This document shows positions 11,242-21,907 of a stretch of 64,000 nt of DNA, piece after piece. Source of the stretch: Orobanche coerulescens (lineage: Eukaryota > Streptophyta > Magnoliopsida > Lamiales > Orobanchaceae); assembly GCA_033398695.1 (NCBI GenBank), contig CM065817.1, forward strand, positions 31,506,231-31,570,230, written 5' to 3'. Position numbers and translations under genes: made by a program. Below the pieces are notes generated by a model that saw only the letters and a list, made by a program, of their open reading frames with translations, was not told the origin of the DNA and did no database searches. Positions within the stretch are counted from its first letter, which is position 1; every line of letters starts with the position of its first letter.

Positions 11242-11257
11242 CTCTAATACCATATTC
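11242..11257 (-). other. Relict primer-binding-site leader between LTR copies 1 and 2
   Basis: The 16 bases CTCTAATACCATATTC match the leader beside LTR copy 3 (CTCTGATACCATATTC at 18138-18153), where the primer-binding site lies. Leader sequence here means LTR copy 2 once served as the 5' LTR of a second, left-hand element body that has been deleted. The breakpoint shares the bases AAG. Confidence 0.85.
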
Positions 11258-13251
11258 TGTAACACCCCCAAGTTGTTCAGGGTATATTACAGCGCCGTGA
11301 GCCCCGCCGTGGGACACACAAGGCTAAACATACACGGACTATAAAACTTGACCGAGAAGGTCTACATATAATGAGAAGAAAGACGATACAAAGGTATTCA
11401 AAAACATAACCAATGTATTCACAGACATTACATCACAAGTCAATACTTCGGCAAACACAGGCCAGAACTTCAAGGAAAGAGGAAAAACAATACTCGAGTA
11501 TTCAATAACCAATCCAGTACAACAACACTGAATGGAAAGTTCAAAACATAACTGGAAGACCAACACAGTATCACACTTGCCCACCATCTTCATTCCGACC
11601 CGCACTGCTGTCCGATCTTACGGAACTGAAATACATGAAACGTATTTCCCCATAAAGGGGTTAGCCGTCGAATAGCTAGTGCAAGTATATCAAGTATGAA
11701 ACACAATACTCCTCGACAATAAAGTAAATGTAATCCTTCAATTCATCAAATCAAGACTAGTATACCTGAAAGACTATAATCTTATGACGTCTGTGAATGC
11801 CGAAAAATCTGTTCGTTCATATCATACGCCGTTACATGTAGGAATGCCGTCAAAACGGTTCGTTCGTTACATGCCAACAATACATATATGAATGCCGTAA
11901 AAACGGTTCGTTCATAATATGCCATTAATATATCTATGAATGCCGTAAAAACGGTTCGTTCATATCATGCCATCAATTCCTCTTACTTTCAAAGTCGAGA
12001 ACGCACAATCATAAATGTATACTTGCCTTTGAGACATCGAGAAATCGAACGGAGGAAGGGTATGAGTTCGGTAGGTCCAAGAACGCGCTTCCGGCACCTA
12101 AACGATTCGCAAGGAGTATGATAATTACTCATCCATATTCAAACTACACGAAGGAACTCCCCAAACCCGTCTACGATTCATAAAGATATACGGATAATCA
12201 ACTAAAGGTTGGAAAATCGTTCTAAATCTCACAAGTCCGAAAACGGCACAATCTAAACCATAAAATCGTAGGAAAGGTATATATACGGTATAGATACATC
12301 ATAATCTCAAGGTTCTCAAGCTTCAAAGCGGTTAAAACGGACGAATCTACGAAAAACCCCAAAATTCCCAAAAGGTAGGGTTCTAAGGATTTTTACCTTG
12401 ATTCGGACGTTAGGAGGAATTGGATGTTGAGAAATCCTTGTTCTCCAACCAAATATATTGTTGTTAGAAGGAAGATCGCTTCCAATCGCCTAAGATCGCC
12501 TCTCCCGAGTGATTCCCGTCGAAAAGGAGTGAAGAAGGTGAGAAATGACGAAAATAAAGTCAACTGCCATATTTATAATCGTCGATCTAGCGCACGCTAC
12601 GCCTCCTTCATTAGCGTGCGCTAGCGAAGTCACCGGATAGTCCAGTGGTTTCTGCCGGTTCCGTTAGCGTGCGCTAATCGTCTGTCTCTAGCGTGCGCTA
12701 GTCCAAAATGTGGAACTTACTGTCTCTGCCCTGCTCAGCACTTAGCGTGCGCTAGCGCTAAGACTTAGCGTGCGCTATTCCATAACTCTAGCGTGCGCTA
12801 GCCGAAGCCTAGCGTACGCTACCTGATAGTCCAGAAAATCTGGTAACTTCACTGCCTCTGCTGACCAGCCCGGTAGCGTGCGCTACGGACGGGTGTTAGC
12901 GTACGCTACTAACCACGAATAGCGCGCGCTAACAACCCCTAGCGTGCGTTAATCCGCCAGTCCAGAGAGCAGTTTGAAATGTGGGTTCTGACCTGACTGA
13001 TCTTCTTAGCGCGCGCTACGGCTCAAAGCTAGCGTGCGCTAATCAGGCAGAATTAGCGTGCGTTAGCCTAGGCCTAGCGTGCGTTATATCTCCGGTCCAG
13101 AACATTTCCGCAAGGTCCTAAACGACATGATCAACAACTAAACGAGATACGAAACTCAAAAACAATATCAACAACATCTCCAAGCATTTACGGAGTGTTA
13201 ACACAAGAGAAACGGCAAGGTCAAACAGTCAAAAAAAGTACGGGTATTACA
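11258..13251 (-). repeat. Tekay-A LTR copy 2, full length (3' LTR of the surviving body)
   Basis: 1994 bp with ends TGTAATACCCG...GGGGGTGTTACA on the minus strand. It carries a U3 palindrome array (12585-13090), a TATA box at 12570-12577 and the GCCGTAAAAACGG tandem block. A polypurine tract adjoins the U3 end. It differs from copy 3 mainly at CAG/CTG/CCG sites. Confidence 0.92.
12570..13090 (-). promoter_or_regulatory. Tekay-A U3: TATA box and TAGCG-NN-CGCTA palindrome array (LTR copy 2)
   Basis: On the minus strand TATAAATA (12570-12577) is immediately preceded by about 20 occurrences of a 12-14 bp motif, TTAGCGTGCGCTAA and variants, at 12585-13090. The arms TAGCG and CGCTA are inverted repeats around two bases; TAGCGTACGCTA and TAGCGCGCGCTA versions are perfect palindromes. 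The equivalent in LTR copy 3 is 29203-29706. The TATA call is by sequence and position; the array's function is inferred. Confidence 0.8.
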
Positions 13252-13288
13252 TTCTCCCCCTCTAAAAAGAAGTTTCGTCCCGAAACTT
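13252..13288 (-). other. Tekay-A polypurine tract and adjacent hairpin
   Basis: On the minus strand, AGAGGGGGAGAA abuts the LTR start TGTAATACC and is the plus-strand primer site. Immediately before it is the inverted repeat AAGTTTCGGGACGAAACTT (13270-13288). A near-identical hairpin sits at the same place in both LARDs. Confidence 0.85.
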
Positions 13289-14562
13289 AAGAAATAAACA
13301 GTTCGGGGTATTCCACCCGCATCTTCTCTTCCGTCTCCCAAGTTGCCTCCTCGACTCCATGCCTCGACCATTGCACCTTAACCAGTGGAATGGTCTTATG
13401 CCGAAGTTGTTTCTCGCAACGCTCAAGGATCTTTATGGGTCTCTCCGGAAAGGTAATATCCTCGGCTACGTCAATCTCACTGTAGTCGATGATGTGGCTC
13501 GGATCCGGTATGTACTTTCTCAATTGAGACACATGAAAAACACTATGGACGTGACTCAAAGCTGGAGGTAACGCCAAGCGATAAGCTAAATCTCCAACTC
13601 TGTCCAAAATCTCGAAAGGTCCGATATACCTCGGACTAAGTTTCCCCTTTTTCCCGAAGCGGAAAACTCCACGGGTCGGCGACACCTTGAGCAAGACATG
13701 ATCCCCCACTTCGAACTCCAAGGGTCGACGACGAGTATCAGCATAAGATTTCTGACGACTCTGGGCAGCCAATAATCGGTCCCGGATAATAGTAATCTTT
13801 TTCTTAGTCTCCATCAACATATCCGGCTCCGTACCAACTAGCTCAGAAGCCTCGTCCCAACACAATGGCGACCTACATCGCCTACCATAAAGTGCCTCGA
13901 ATGGTGCCATTTGGATCGACGCATGCCAACTATTATTGTAAGCAAACTCGATCAACGGCAAGTGAAGCTCCCAATCATTACTCCAGTCTAAGGCACAAGC
14001 CCGCAACATATCTTCCAACGTTTGAATCGTCCTCTCTGTCTGACCATCCGACTGAGGATGAAAAGAAGTGCTCAATCTCAACTCGCACTAAAGCCCGATG
14101 AACGGCCTGCCAAAAGTGCGACACGAAACGGCCGTCTCGATCAGAAACAATGGTTTTGGGGGCACCGTGTAACCTCACGATGTCAGCAATAAAGGTTCGA
14201 GCCAGTCTATCCGGCCCCCAAGTATCCTTAATACCCAAAAAGTGTGCAGACTTGGTCAACCGGTCGACAACCACCCAAATCATATTCATTCCGGCCGAGT
14301 TCTCGGCATGCCAGTGATGAAATCCATAGAAATGTCTTCCCACTTCCACTCGGGAATGGGAAGCGGTTTCAACAACCCCATTTGGACGTTGATGTTCAAT
14401 CTTGACTTGTTGGCACGTCAAGCACCGTAGTACAAACTCCGTAACATCCTTCTTCATGTTATTCCACCAAAAATTTCGCTTCAAATCTTTGTACATCTTA
14501 CTCGTCCCGGGGTGGATTGAGTAAGGCGTAGCATGCGCTTCTCGGAGAATTCTCTGTCTCAA
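13287..14562 (-). pseudogene. Tekay-A integrase with C-terminal chromodomain-like motif
   Basis: From 14562 the protein has the HHCC zinc domain (IHPGTSKMYKDLKRNFWW, then CLTCQQVK). The catalytic core follows, with D in VVDRLTKSAHF, D in IVSDRDGRF and E in HPQSDGQTERTIQ. The C-terminus has LRKYIPDPSHI, then PLVKVQWSRHGVEEATWE and EYPELF, the chromodomain-like end of Tekay/Del elements, thought to guide insertion into heterochromatin. A frameshift near 14080 splits the core between the second D and the E (13287-14081 and 13978-14562 are in different frames). Otherwise the length is normal. Confidence 0.9.
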
Positions 14563-14574
14563 CTCTAAATCGTT

Positions 14575-15267
14575 CTAACACAAAGCTCCGCCTTGAAATC
14601 TCGTAATACTATCTTCGTGTACCATAAAGCCAGGAGCTTTTCCTTTAATTACATCTTCCTTCAGTTGAGAAATCATCGGGTCACTCCACTGCTTCCCTTT
14701 GATGTCATCAACTAAGGACGAAGTAATATCGAGAGTACACAGCTGCCCCTGTACTCGTTGAAGCCAAACTTCTATCCCTTGCTCAATTAAGTCCTGACGG
14801 ATTTTCGTCTGAGGTGTAAGAACCTCGAGCATTTGAAGAGATGCCGATTTGCGGCTCAATGCATCCGCAACGACATTAGCTTTACCGGGGTGGTAAAGAA
14901 TTTCCAAGTCATAATCCTTTATCAACTCTAACCAACGTCGCTGTCTCATATTCAGCTCCTTCTGACTGAAAATATACTTCAGACTCTTGTGATCGGTATA
15001 AATCCGGCACGGCGAACCATACAAATAATGTCGCCAAATCTTGAGTGCGAAGACAATTGCGGCTAATTCCAAATCATGAGTAGGATAGTACATTTCGTAA
15101 GGCTTTAATTGTCGTGACGCAAAAGCTATTGTCTTATCATGCTGCATAAGGACACAACCCAGGCCTTGACCCGAAGCGTCACTGTAAACTGCAAAGCCTT
15201 CGCTACCATGTGGTAAAGTTAGAATCGGCGCTGAAGTCAATCGTCTCTTTAGTTCATCGAAGCTCAC
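14575..15267 (-). pseudogene. Tekay-A RNase H
   Basis: This contains [48 protein letters not shown] and VADALSR, giving the D-E-D-D set of retroviral-type RNase H. It follows the reverse transcriptase and ends in a linker toward the integrase. The upstream junction at 15268-15275 is a single-base frameshift: TDERQ then a stop in one frame, SFDELKRR in the next. It lies exactly at a CAG/CTG triplet. A stop at about 14577 separates it from the integrase frame. Confidence 0.9.
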
Positions 15268-16258
15268 TGTCTCTCATCCGTCCAAACAAACTTTTCGGTC
15301 TTCGGAGTAATTTCGTAGCGGTCGAGCGAGTTTCGAGAACCCTCGACAAACCGACGGTAATACCCGGAAGGCCCAAAAAGCTACGAACCTCCTTAACATT
15401 TTTAGGCGGTGCCCAGCCTAGCATCGCCTCGATTTTCTCAAGGGTCTACACGAACCCCTTCGGCCGAAATCACATGGCCGAGAAACATGACTTCCTCCAA
15501 CCAAAACTCACATTTCGAGAATTTTGCATAGAGGTGCTCGGTTCTCAAAATGTCTAATACCAAACGCAAGTGTCGAGCATGTTCCTCCTTATCTCGTGAA
15601 TAAATTAAGATGTCGTCAATAAAGACGACTACACACCTGTCGAGGTACTCGATGAATATCTTATTCATTAACTGCATGAATACCGCCGCGTTGGTCAACC
15701 CAAAAGGCATAACTACAAATTCATAATGCCCATATCTCGTCCGAAATGCCGTCTTCTAACGCGGACTCCCTCACCCCGAGTTGATAATACCCGATCTTAA
15801 ATCAATTTTCGAGAAAGCTGACCCTTGCAATTGATCGAATAAATCATCTATACGTGGCAAAGGATACTTGTTCTTGATGGTTACTTTGTTCACTCACGGT
15901 AGTCAATGCACAAACGTAGTGAACCATCCTTCTTCCTCACAAAAGAACAGCGCGCCCAAGGCGAAGCGCTCGGTCCGATGTACCCTTTTTCCGTAAGTTC
16001 TCCCAACCGATTCTTCAATTCTTGCATTTCGGAAGGTGCCATCCGAAGGTGCTTTAGAAATCGGAGCCGCATCTCGGCTCTAAGTCCACGGTAAACTCTA
16101 TTTCTCGATCCGCGGTAATCCCGGGAGGTCATCCGAAAAACATCGGGATACTCATTAACAACCGGAATCGAAGAGAGATCGACTTCGTTTCCTTTCATTT
16201 TCAAGGCATAACACCAATAGCCCGCACAACCTTTATTCAAAAGTTTTACGGCCTTCAT
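15268..16258 (-). pseudogene. Tekay-A reverse transcriptase
   Basis: 15438-15710 reads [19 protein letters not shown] and [13 protein letters not shown]. The FIDD motif carries the catalytic aspartates, and FLGHVIS follows. 15890-16258 holds the N-terminal part: YIGPSASPWARCSFVRKKDG then LRLCIDYRE. The region 15711-15890 has frame breaks and 15268-15437 is shifted. All the expected palm and finger motifs are present in order, so the loss of function is by small lesions. Confidence 0.9.
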
Positions 16259-16600
16259 GGCACTGATAAGTAACTTGGGTAGTTCCGACTTACTCCCCCA
16301 AAATGAGTACTGGACCCGTCTTCAGTCATCATGGTGATAACCTTGGTACGGTAATTCATAATCGCTTGATGACTATCAAGCCAATCCTCACCGAGGATTA
16401 CATCCTCGCCTTCCATATCAACTACAATCAGGTTCGATAACCATTCCATACCGGATATAATCACCGGAAAATCTCTAATCTCCCGGTTCCCCACAATTCT
16501 ATCCCCGCTAGCGCTTCACGATGAAGGGATCGCAAGCAGTCAAACAAGTTATATTCAAACGGCGTACACACTCCAAGGAAATAAAAGAATGTGTAGCACC
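16255..16600 (-). pseudogene. Tekay-A aspartic protease
   Basis: The active-site motif VRVLFDSGATHSFIS lies at the end of the gag frame (about 16560-16620). The continuation, after a frame change near 16500, reads FPVIISGMEWLSN then DVILGEDWLDSHQA, the flap and second-half motifs of gypsy proteases. DSGA is the catalytic aspartate site; the enzyme would mature the polyprotein inside virus-like particles. The frame break makes this copy inactive as read. Confidence 0.85.
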
Positions 16601-17934
16601 CGAATCAAAAAGTACACGGACTGGATGAGATAGAATATGAATGGTACCTGAAGCCACCGCCGCGTCGGGTTCATCTGCTCGGCGCATCTCATAAACCCGT
16701 GGTTGTACCGAACCGACGCTAGAGTTCCCCCCTCCAGCATTCTGGCCCCGCCCCCGGCCCCTGCCGAAATTCTGCTGAGGTTGACCAAAAGATTGCCGCT
16801 GATTAATACCTTGATCAAGTGGCGTTGGGGCAGAAGCCCGAGTGTCCAAAGTCTGGTTCGGCTCAGAGCAATAAACCGCTCTATGCCCCATCTGTCCACA
16901 CGTGTGACACTTTAATGGTGGAAAGTAGCATTCCGAATTCAAGTGGCCTGGGCGGCCACAATTATAGCAAGTCACCGTGCGATTTGAGGTACCTGGAGTG
17001 GAACGGTAACCCCTCTTCCCTTTATTAGAACGCGACGACTGTCCGGCGAAACGGTTAGTCGTCTGAGACTTCTGAAAGTTGCCACCTTTAGATCCCGAAA
17101 AATTTCCCGCGACTTTCTGTTTCTTCGGTTCTTCGACGGTATCGTTGTCGGGGCTCAACATATCATGGGCTAAAGCTCTGTCCTGATACTCTTTCAGCGT
17201 GGTACAAGCAAATCCGGCCATGTACCGTCGTAAGTCCAATTTCATCCGCATATCAAAATAACGGATCTTATCACGCCTACATGCACTTGATCCTTCACAT
17301 GGATCAATTGTTGATTGTACTCCACGATCGCTGCGAAACGGAATATCCTCGTGGTTTAGCCTCGAAGAAGGCTCGGATTCGGCTCTCTGCACGCCAAGGG
17401 CAAAACTCGGCCTCCAAGAGCTCCTTAAATTCATCCCACGAGGCAATACGATCCCGTGGCTTGATGACCTTCCACCAAGTAGCGGCCTCCTTAGTAAGGA
17501 AATACCGAGCAATTGGTACTTTCCTCACCTCGGGGCAATCAACCGCCTCGAAAATCTTCTCTAATTCCGCTAGCCGGTCTTCCCACCTAACGTGCGTGGC
17601 ACCGCCAAACTGTGGAGGGTGCATACGGATTACATTCTCAAGCAAGGCATCCGTGTTTGGGTTCGGGTTATTCACAAATTTGGGCCAAAATAGTCATCTC
17701 GAGTAGCCAATTGTTGAAGTGCATTCGCCACTCCAACGCCCGCGTTGTTCCTCGACCGCCCGATTGGTCGTGGCCGACTTCGGTGTCGGATGCACCGAGT
17801 TCGACAAACCGTGGTTGGTCGATCCCGCAATCAACCGATGGAAACGGCCGCGCCACGACCTCTTCTCGCCCACGGCCACGACCACGGCCACGGCCCCTAC
17901 CGGTGACATCTTGAAGAACACACAAGGTACGTAA
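16508..17934 (-). pseudogene. Tekay-A gag with two zinc knuckles
   Basis: The N-terminal glycine/arginine repeat (GRGRGRGRGRE) starts near an ATG at about 17934. The capsid core follows, with HPPQFGGATHVRWEDRLAEL, YFLTKEAATWW and WDEFKELLEAEF, then two CCHC knuckles, CYNCGRPGHLNSEC and CHTCGQMGHRAVYC. The frame shifts near 17310 and 17670. Knuckles bind genomic RNA during packaging. The order and spacing are normal for a Tekay gag that runs directly into protease. Confidence 0.88.
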
Positions 17935-18136
17935 GCACAATTCAAACACACGTCATTAAGGTGATCGATTCTCAAGAACATCCATAGATGAAGCATAATG
18001 AATAAGGAAACATCAGAAGAGTAAAAGGTCTTACAAGTACCGGTCGCACTGTGATGATGGCAGAGTAGTGATACTGTGGGAAGTTGACGACTCATTCGAC
18101 CCAAAAGACCGACAGCCTAGGTATCCATAGACCTAA

Positions 18137-18148
18137 GCTCTGATACCA
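18137..18148 (-). other. Tekay-A primer-binding site (initiator tRNA-Met type)
   Basis: On the minus strand TGGTATCAGAGC lies 5 bases after the LTR end (18154). This is the sequence complementary to the 3' end of plant initiator tRNA-Met, used by most chromoviruses and copia elements. Confidence 0.92.
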
Positions 18149-18153
18149 TATTC

Positions 18154-18265
18154 TGTAACACCCCCAAGTTGTTCAGGGTATATTACAGCGCCGTGAGCCC
18201 CGCCGTGGGACACACAAGGCTAAACATACACGGACTATAAAACTTGACCGAGAAGGTCTACATAT
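18154..18265 (-). repeat. Tekay-A LTR copy 3, first part
   Basis: 112 bp of the U5 end, TGTAACACCCCCAAGTTG through AAGGTCTACATAT, interrupted at CATAT (18261-18265) by LARD-1. It continues at 27994. Confidence 0.93.
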
Positions 18266-19239
18266 TGTAACACCCCCGGATTTAACCGGAAATATTACAG
18301 CGCCATGGGCCCCGAGATGGAACCCACAAGGCTAAAAGAAATTTTCGCAAACATTTACAAATGCCCAAGAGGCCAATGACGGTACTATCTTTAAAAATTC
18401 ACAAAGACTTATAAAATCCATTTCTCAAAAACCGTCGTAAAAACTCATTTGAAATCGCGAGGCCAAACAGCCGACACTCAAAAGTTTAGAAAACTACTTC
18501 CAAAGCAACCTCAGTTACCAGATACCAAAAGGTCAATTCAAAATACTCACGCGGCGGGAAAAGACCAACCAAAAAGATATTCTAGCAGCGGAATACAAGA
18601 ACCAATCAAGAAACTCAATGCACACAACATGTCCTAGCCAGTATCCTGCGGGAAGCTCATCTCTTCACGACCGCTACAAGCTCGATACTCCAAAGACCTA
18701 AAAAGAAATCCCACAACGGGTCACCATAATATCCAACAATGATAACAATCACATCACATCAATAATACATACCAACGACAATACAGAATAAGAATACGAC
18801 CAATGTAATCTTACCGCCATAACTTTACTTACTCAAGTAATTCTCATCAGAATAACCATTTTCACATTTCACATCTTGTACTCGATTAACCAATAAACTC
18901 AAACATAAAATCAGATTGTACCTCGAACAATACTCAAGATCCTCAAACTATCGTAACCAACTCACGATACGGAAATCTACCATTTCACCAATACGATCCA
19001 TCGAATAATATCATCAAATCCCAAGACGATAACCGATCGTCCATCAAAGACAAAGACCAAAGAAAATACGGAACATACCTCGAGATATGATGTGCCACGA
19101 TAATCATATCACTAATCCGAGATCGATCAATGTAATACGGACAAGGTCCTAACACAAGACCTACAAATGCATACTCATATGACAACGTCAATATGCTCAA
19201 AAACAATAACAACTATGTATACTCAATGGAAATCCCATG

Positions 19240-19510
19240 ATCCAGCGCCTCAAAGATAGATCCCAAGATGATCCTACAAGATCAACACGAGGTGGATAAC
19301 CAACAATATACATATGCACAACAATAACACAATACTGGTAATCCAACGATCCAGCCTCAAGATAGATCCCAAGATGATCCCGTCGGACCAACACGAGGTG
19401 GAAAACCCGTCCAATGATCCAGCGCCTCAAGATAGATCCCAAGATGATCCCGTCGGACCAACACGAGGTGGACATCCGATCCAGCGCCTCAAGATAGATC
19501 GCGCGATCCC
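19240..19510 (+). repeat. LARD tandem repeats (about 60-75 bp)
   Basis: Four imperfect units carry GATCCAGC, then TAGATCCCAAGATGATCC, then CAACACGAGGTGGA. The same array is in the right LTR at 25308-25577, and two units of a diverged version are in LARD-2 at 34204-34335. Confidence 0.8.
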
Positions 19511-20312
19511 ATCGGATCAACACAACATAAACAACACAATATGCATACGCATATGCAAAACAATATGTTCATCATCATGAACAACGCAACATGAACGACA
19601 ATATGACAAATCAATTAAGACGACCTCATGTTCGACAACATGAATGATAATACGCATGATCAAATCACTAACTCTAATTGAACCAATATAAGATACTTGC
19701 CCCGAGTCCTTCGGGAGAAATCTCGATGTCCAATCATCACCGATGATTATCCTCAATGCTCGGCGATCCAAATGAACAATAAACTATAGATACTCATATC
19801 CTCGTCTTTACCATAATGTAACCTTGATACTCGAACATACCAATAACTGAGATAAGCATATACCTTATGATTTATCTCCCAGAATCGAAAGAACGATATG
19901 CGATCCGAATACCCAGAGTTCACAATAATAATCATCGCTATATGCATTATAAACGAAATGAAACTGAAACCATTCATTAAATATTATAACTGAGCAAGTA
20001 ATAACTTGCCTCGATACCGATACGACGAAGTCGCTATCAACACATTGCCTTTGTCTACGAGCTCCTCAACCCCGATCAAAAGCAATACAATGGACATACT
20101 CAACGCGACCGCAATATCCGGTTATAATCACCGATCAACAATCTCAACCTATCGAAGAAATCAAATAACACATATCCGATAACAATCAACAACGACAAAC
20201 TAACCAATCGAACTCAACGGTTCAACACAACCTCGAATAAACACAATGTAACCAACCAAGTCAAACCATCACGAATTCCTAATCAAAACACAAAATATCG
20301 CATCGCCGCCTA

Positions 20313-20400
20313 CTTAGCGCACGTTAAACGCATAACGTAGCGTGCGCTAAGTTTCTCCCATTAGCGCGCGCTAGGCGAAACGTAGCGTGCGCTAATTCGT
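20313..20400 (+). repeat. Minor TAGCG-NN-CGCTA cluster in LARD-1 LTR
   Basis: Four copies of the motif (TTAGCGCACGTTA, TAGCGTGCGCTAA, TTAGCGCGCGCTA, TAGCGTGCGCTAA) lie within 90 bp, downstream of the TATA box in element orientation and so inside the transcribed part. The copy in the right LTR is at about 26387-26470. Confidence 0.8.
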
Positions 20401-21108
20401 GTAGTGGCATGCATTTCAAGCATCGTCTAACACTTCCATCATGACAATGATCAACTCATCTCGAGATTAAGGATTTCATAACAATCATGACATATAATTT
20501 AATAGCTCTTCAAGAACACGAATTATCCAAATTCACGTTCATGATCCATAAAATGATAAAATCCGATGTGTTCTAACATCTAAAAATCCTTATTCATCAT
20601 GTTCTTCGACATACAATTTATATAACTTCAAGGATCACAGTAGCATCACCATAATTGTTTCCATACGAAGTAACCAACGACAAAACATCAAAAATCCGAA
20701 TTGAAGAAGGGAATTACATTAACATATATCTTGAATTCCATCCAAAACCATACGAAACATATCAATACTCATATATTGATAGCAACATTAACTTAGTACG
20801 GTAATCCAACTCGTTGTCATGCTCATCAACTTGTTTATATGATAATCATCAACTCAAGAACATCATATACAATCCAAAACGAAATCTCAAAGTGAAGAGT
20901 AATTACCTTTTTTTTTTGAAGGAAAGGATTGATTTCCAAGAATCACCAATGATCTCAAGAACAAAGCTTTACTCCATGATTTCCATCTTTAATCTTGTTA
21001 AAGAGGATCATCCTCGTTGTTTAGGAACTCCAAATGTTCTCACAAGGTTGTCTCTATCGGGTGAAAGGAAAGAAATGGACGAAATGTTTCATGGCACCCG
21101 TTTGTCCC

Positions 21109-21602
21109 TTTATATAGAATGCACCACTAGCGTGCGCTAAACCCTTATGTTTAGCGTGCGCTAACTGACTTTGTTAGCGTGCGCTATCGCAGTCCAGAGG
21201 CTACTGTCTTGCTTCAGAACTACCTTACGTGCGTAATGCCCATGCATTAACGTCGTAAATCATCATGTCTAGCGTACGCAAGTCCTTACTCTTAGCGTGC
21301 GCTATCCGAAGTTGACTTACTACGGTGTTCACCTACCACTCGCCCCCACATTCCGACAAAGATCGGCAAGGATAAGATTCCTTGTTGGTGATACATAGTT
21401 AGCGTGCGCTAAGCCTAATATTTTAGCGTGCGCTAATACTTCGTGACAACAACCGCTGACTTACGAACGTGCCCCAAAGCAATGGGTCCACACGCAGATT
21501 CCTTCCGATGCATGCGCACTAGCGTACGCTAACCTATAAACGTAGCGTGCGCTAATCCCGCACGATAGCGTGCGTTATGCATGAATACCAGCGTGCGCTA
21601 AT
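21109..21602 (-). promoter_or_regulatory. LARD-1 U3: TATA box and palindrome array (left LTR)
   Basis: The minus-strand TATA box CTATATAAAG (21109-21118) is preceded by about a dozen TAGCGTGCGCTA-type motifs (21127-21602), the same arrangement as in Tekay-A. The right LTR has TATA near 27184-27192 and its array at 27202-27688. Function is inferred from position. Confidence 0.78.
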
Positions 21603-21907
21603 AAGGCTATACTTAGCCATTTTCCGCAGATTCTTGTCCAACGTCTCGACATACCAAAAACGAACATAAGACACACCGAACACAAACACCGAATCCAATA
21701 ATATCATCATACGATATACCCAATATCAAAAGTACGACAACCCGATACACAATATCCTCAAATGTAATCACGACCAAATACGACAATTATACCAATATCG
21801 ACATCTCAGCCTTCATTTATTTTATCCTTACCGCATGATTCCATGCTTTGTACAATATAACTCGGATAAAAATATCAAACAACGATAGTAGAAATTCGGA
21901 TATTACA

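Larger units (their letters stand above)
18266..21907 (-). repeat. LARD-1 left LTR (3' LTR)
   Basis: Ends are TGTAACACCCCCGGATTTAA...GGATATTACA on the plus strand. It contains a tandem block at 19240-19510, a small palindrome cluster at 20313-20400, a TATA box at 21109-21118 and the main palindrome array at 21127-21602. Small open frames within it are not genes. Confidence 0.92.

Noticed and set aside
12424..12624. 66-residue plus-strand frame (also 29057-29257)
   Set aside because: Antisense within the transcribed part of the LTR; runs into the palindrome array.
12585..13090. CRISPR-like look of regularly recurring TAGCGTGCGCTA
   Set aside because: Spacing is irregular, the repeat is only 12-14 bp with variable centres, and the array is part of plant LTRs repeated at eight places.
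17612..17934. Arg/Pro-rich plus-strand frames opposite the gag start
   Set aside because: Shadow of the Gly/Arg repeat at the gag N-terminus.
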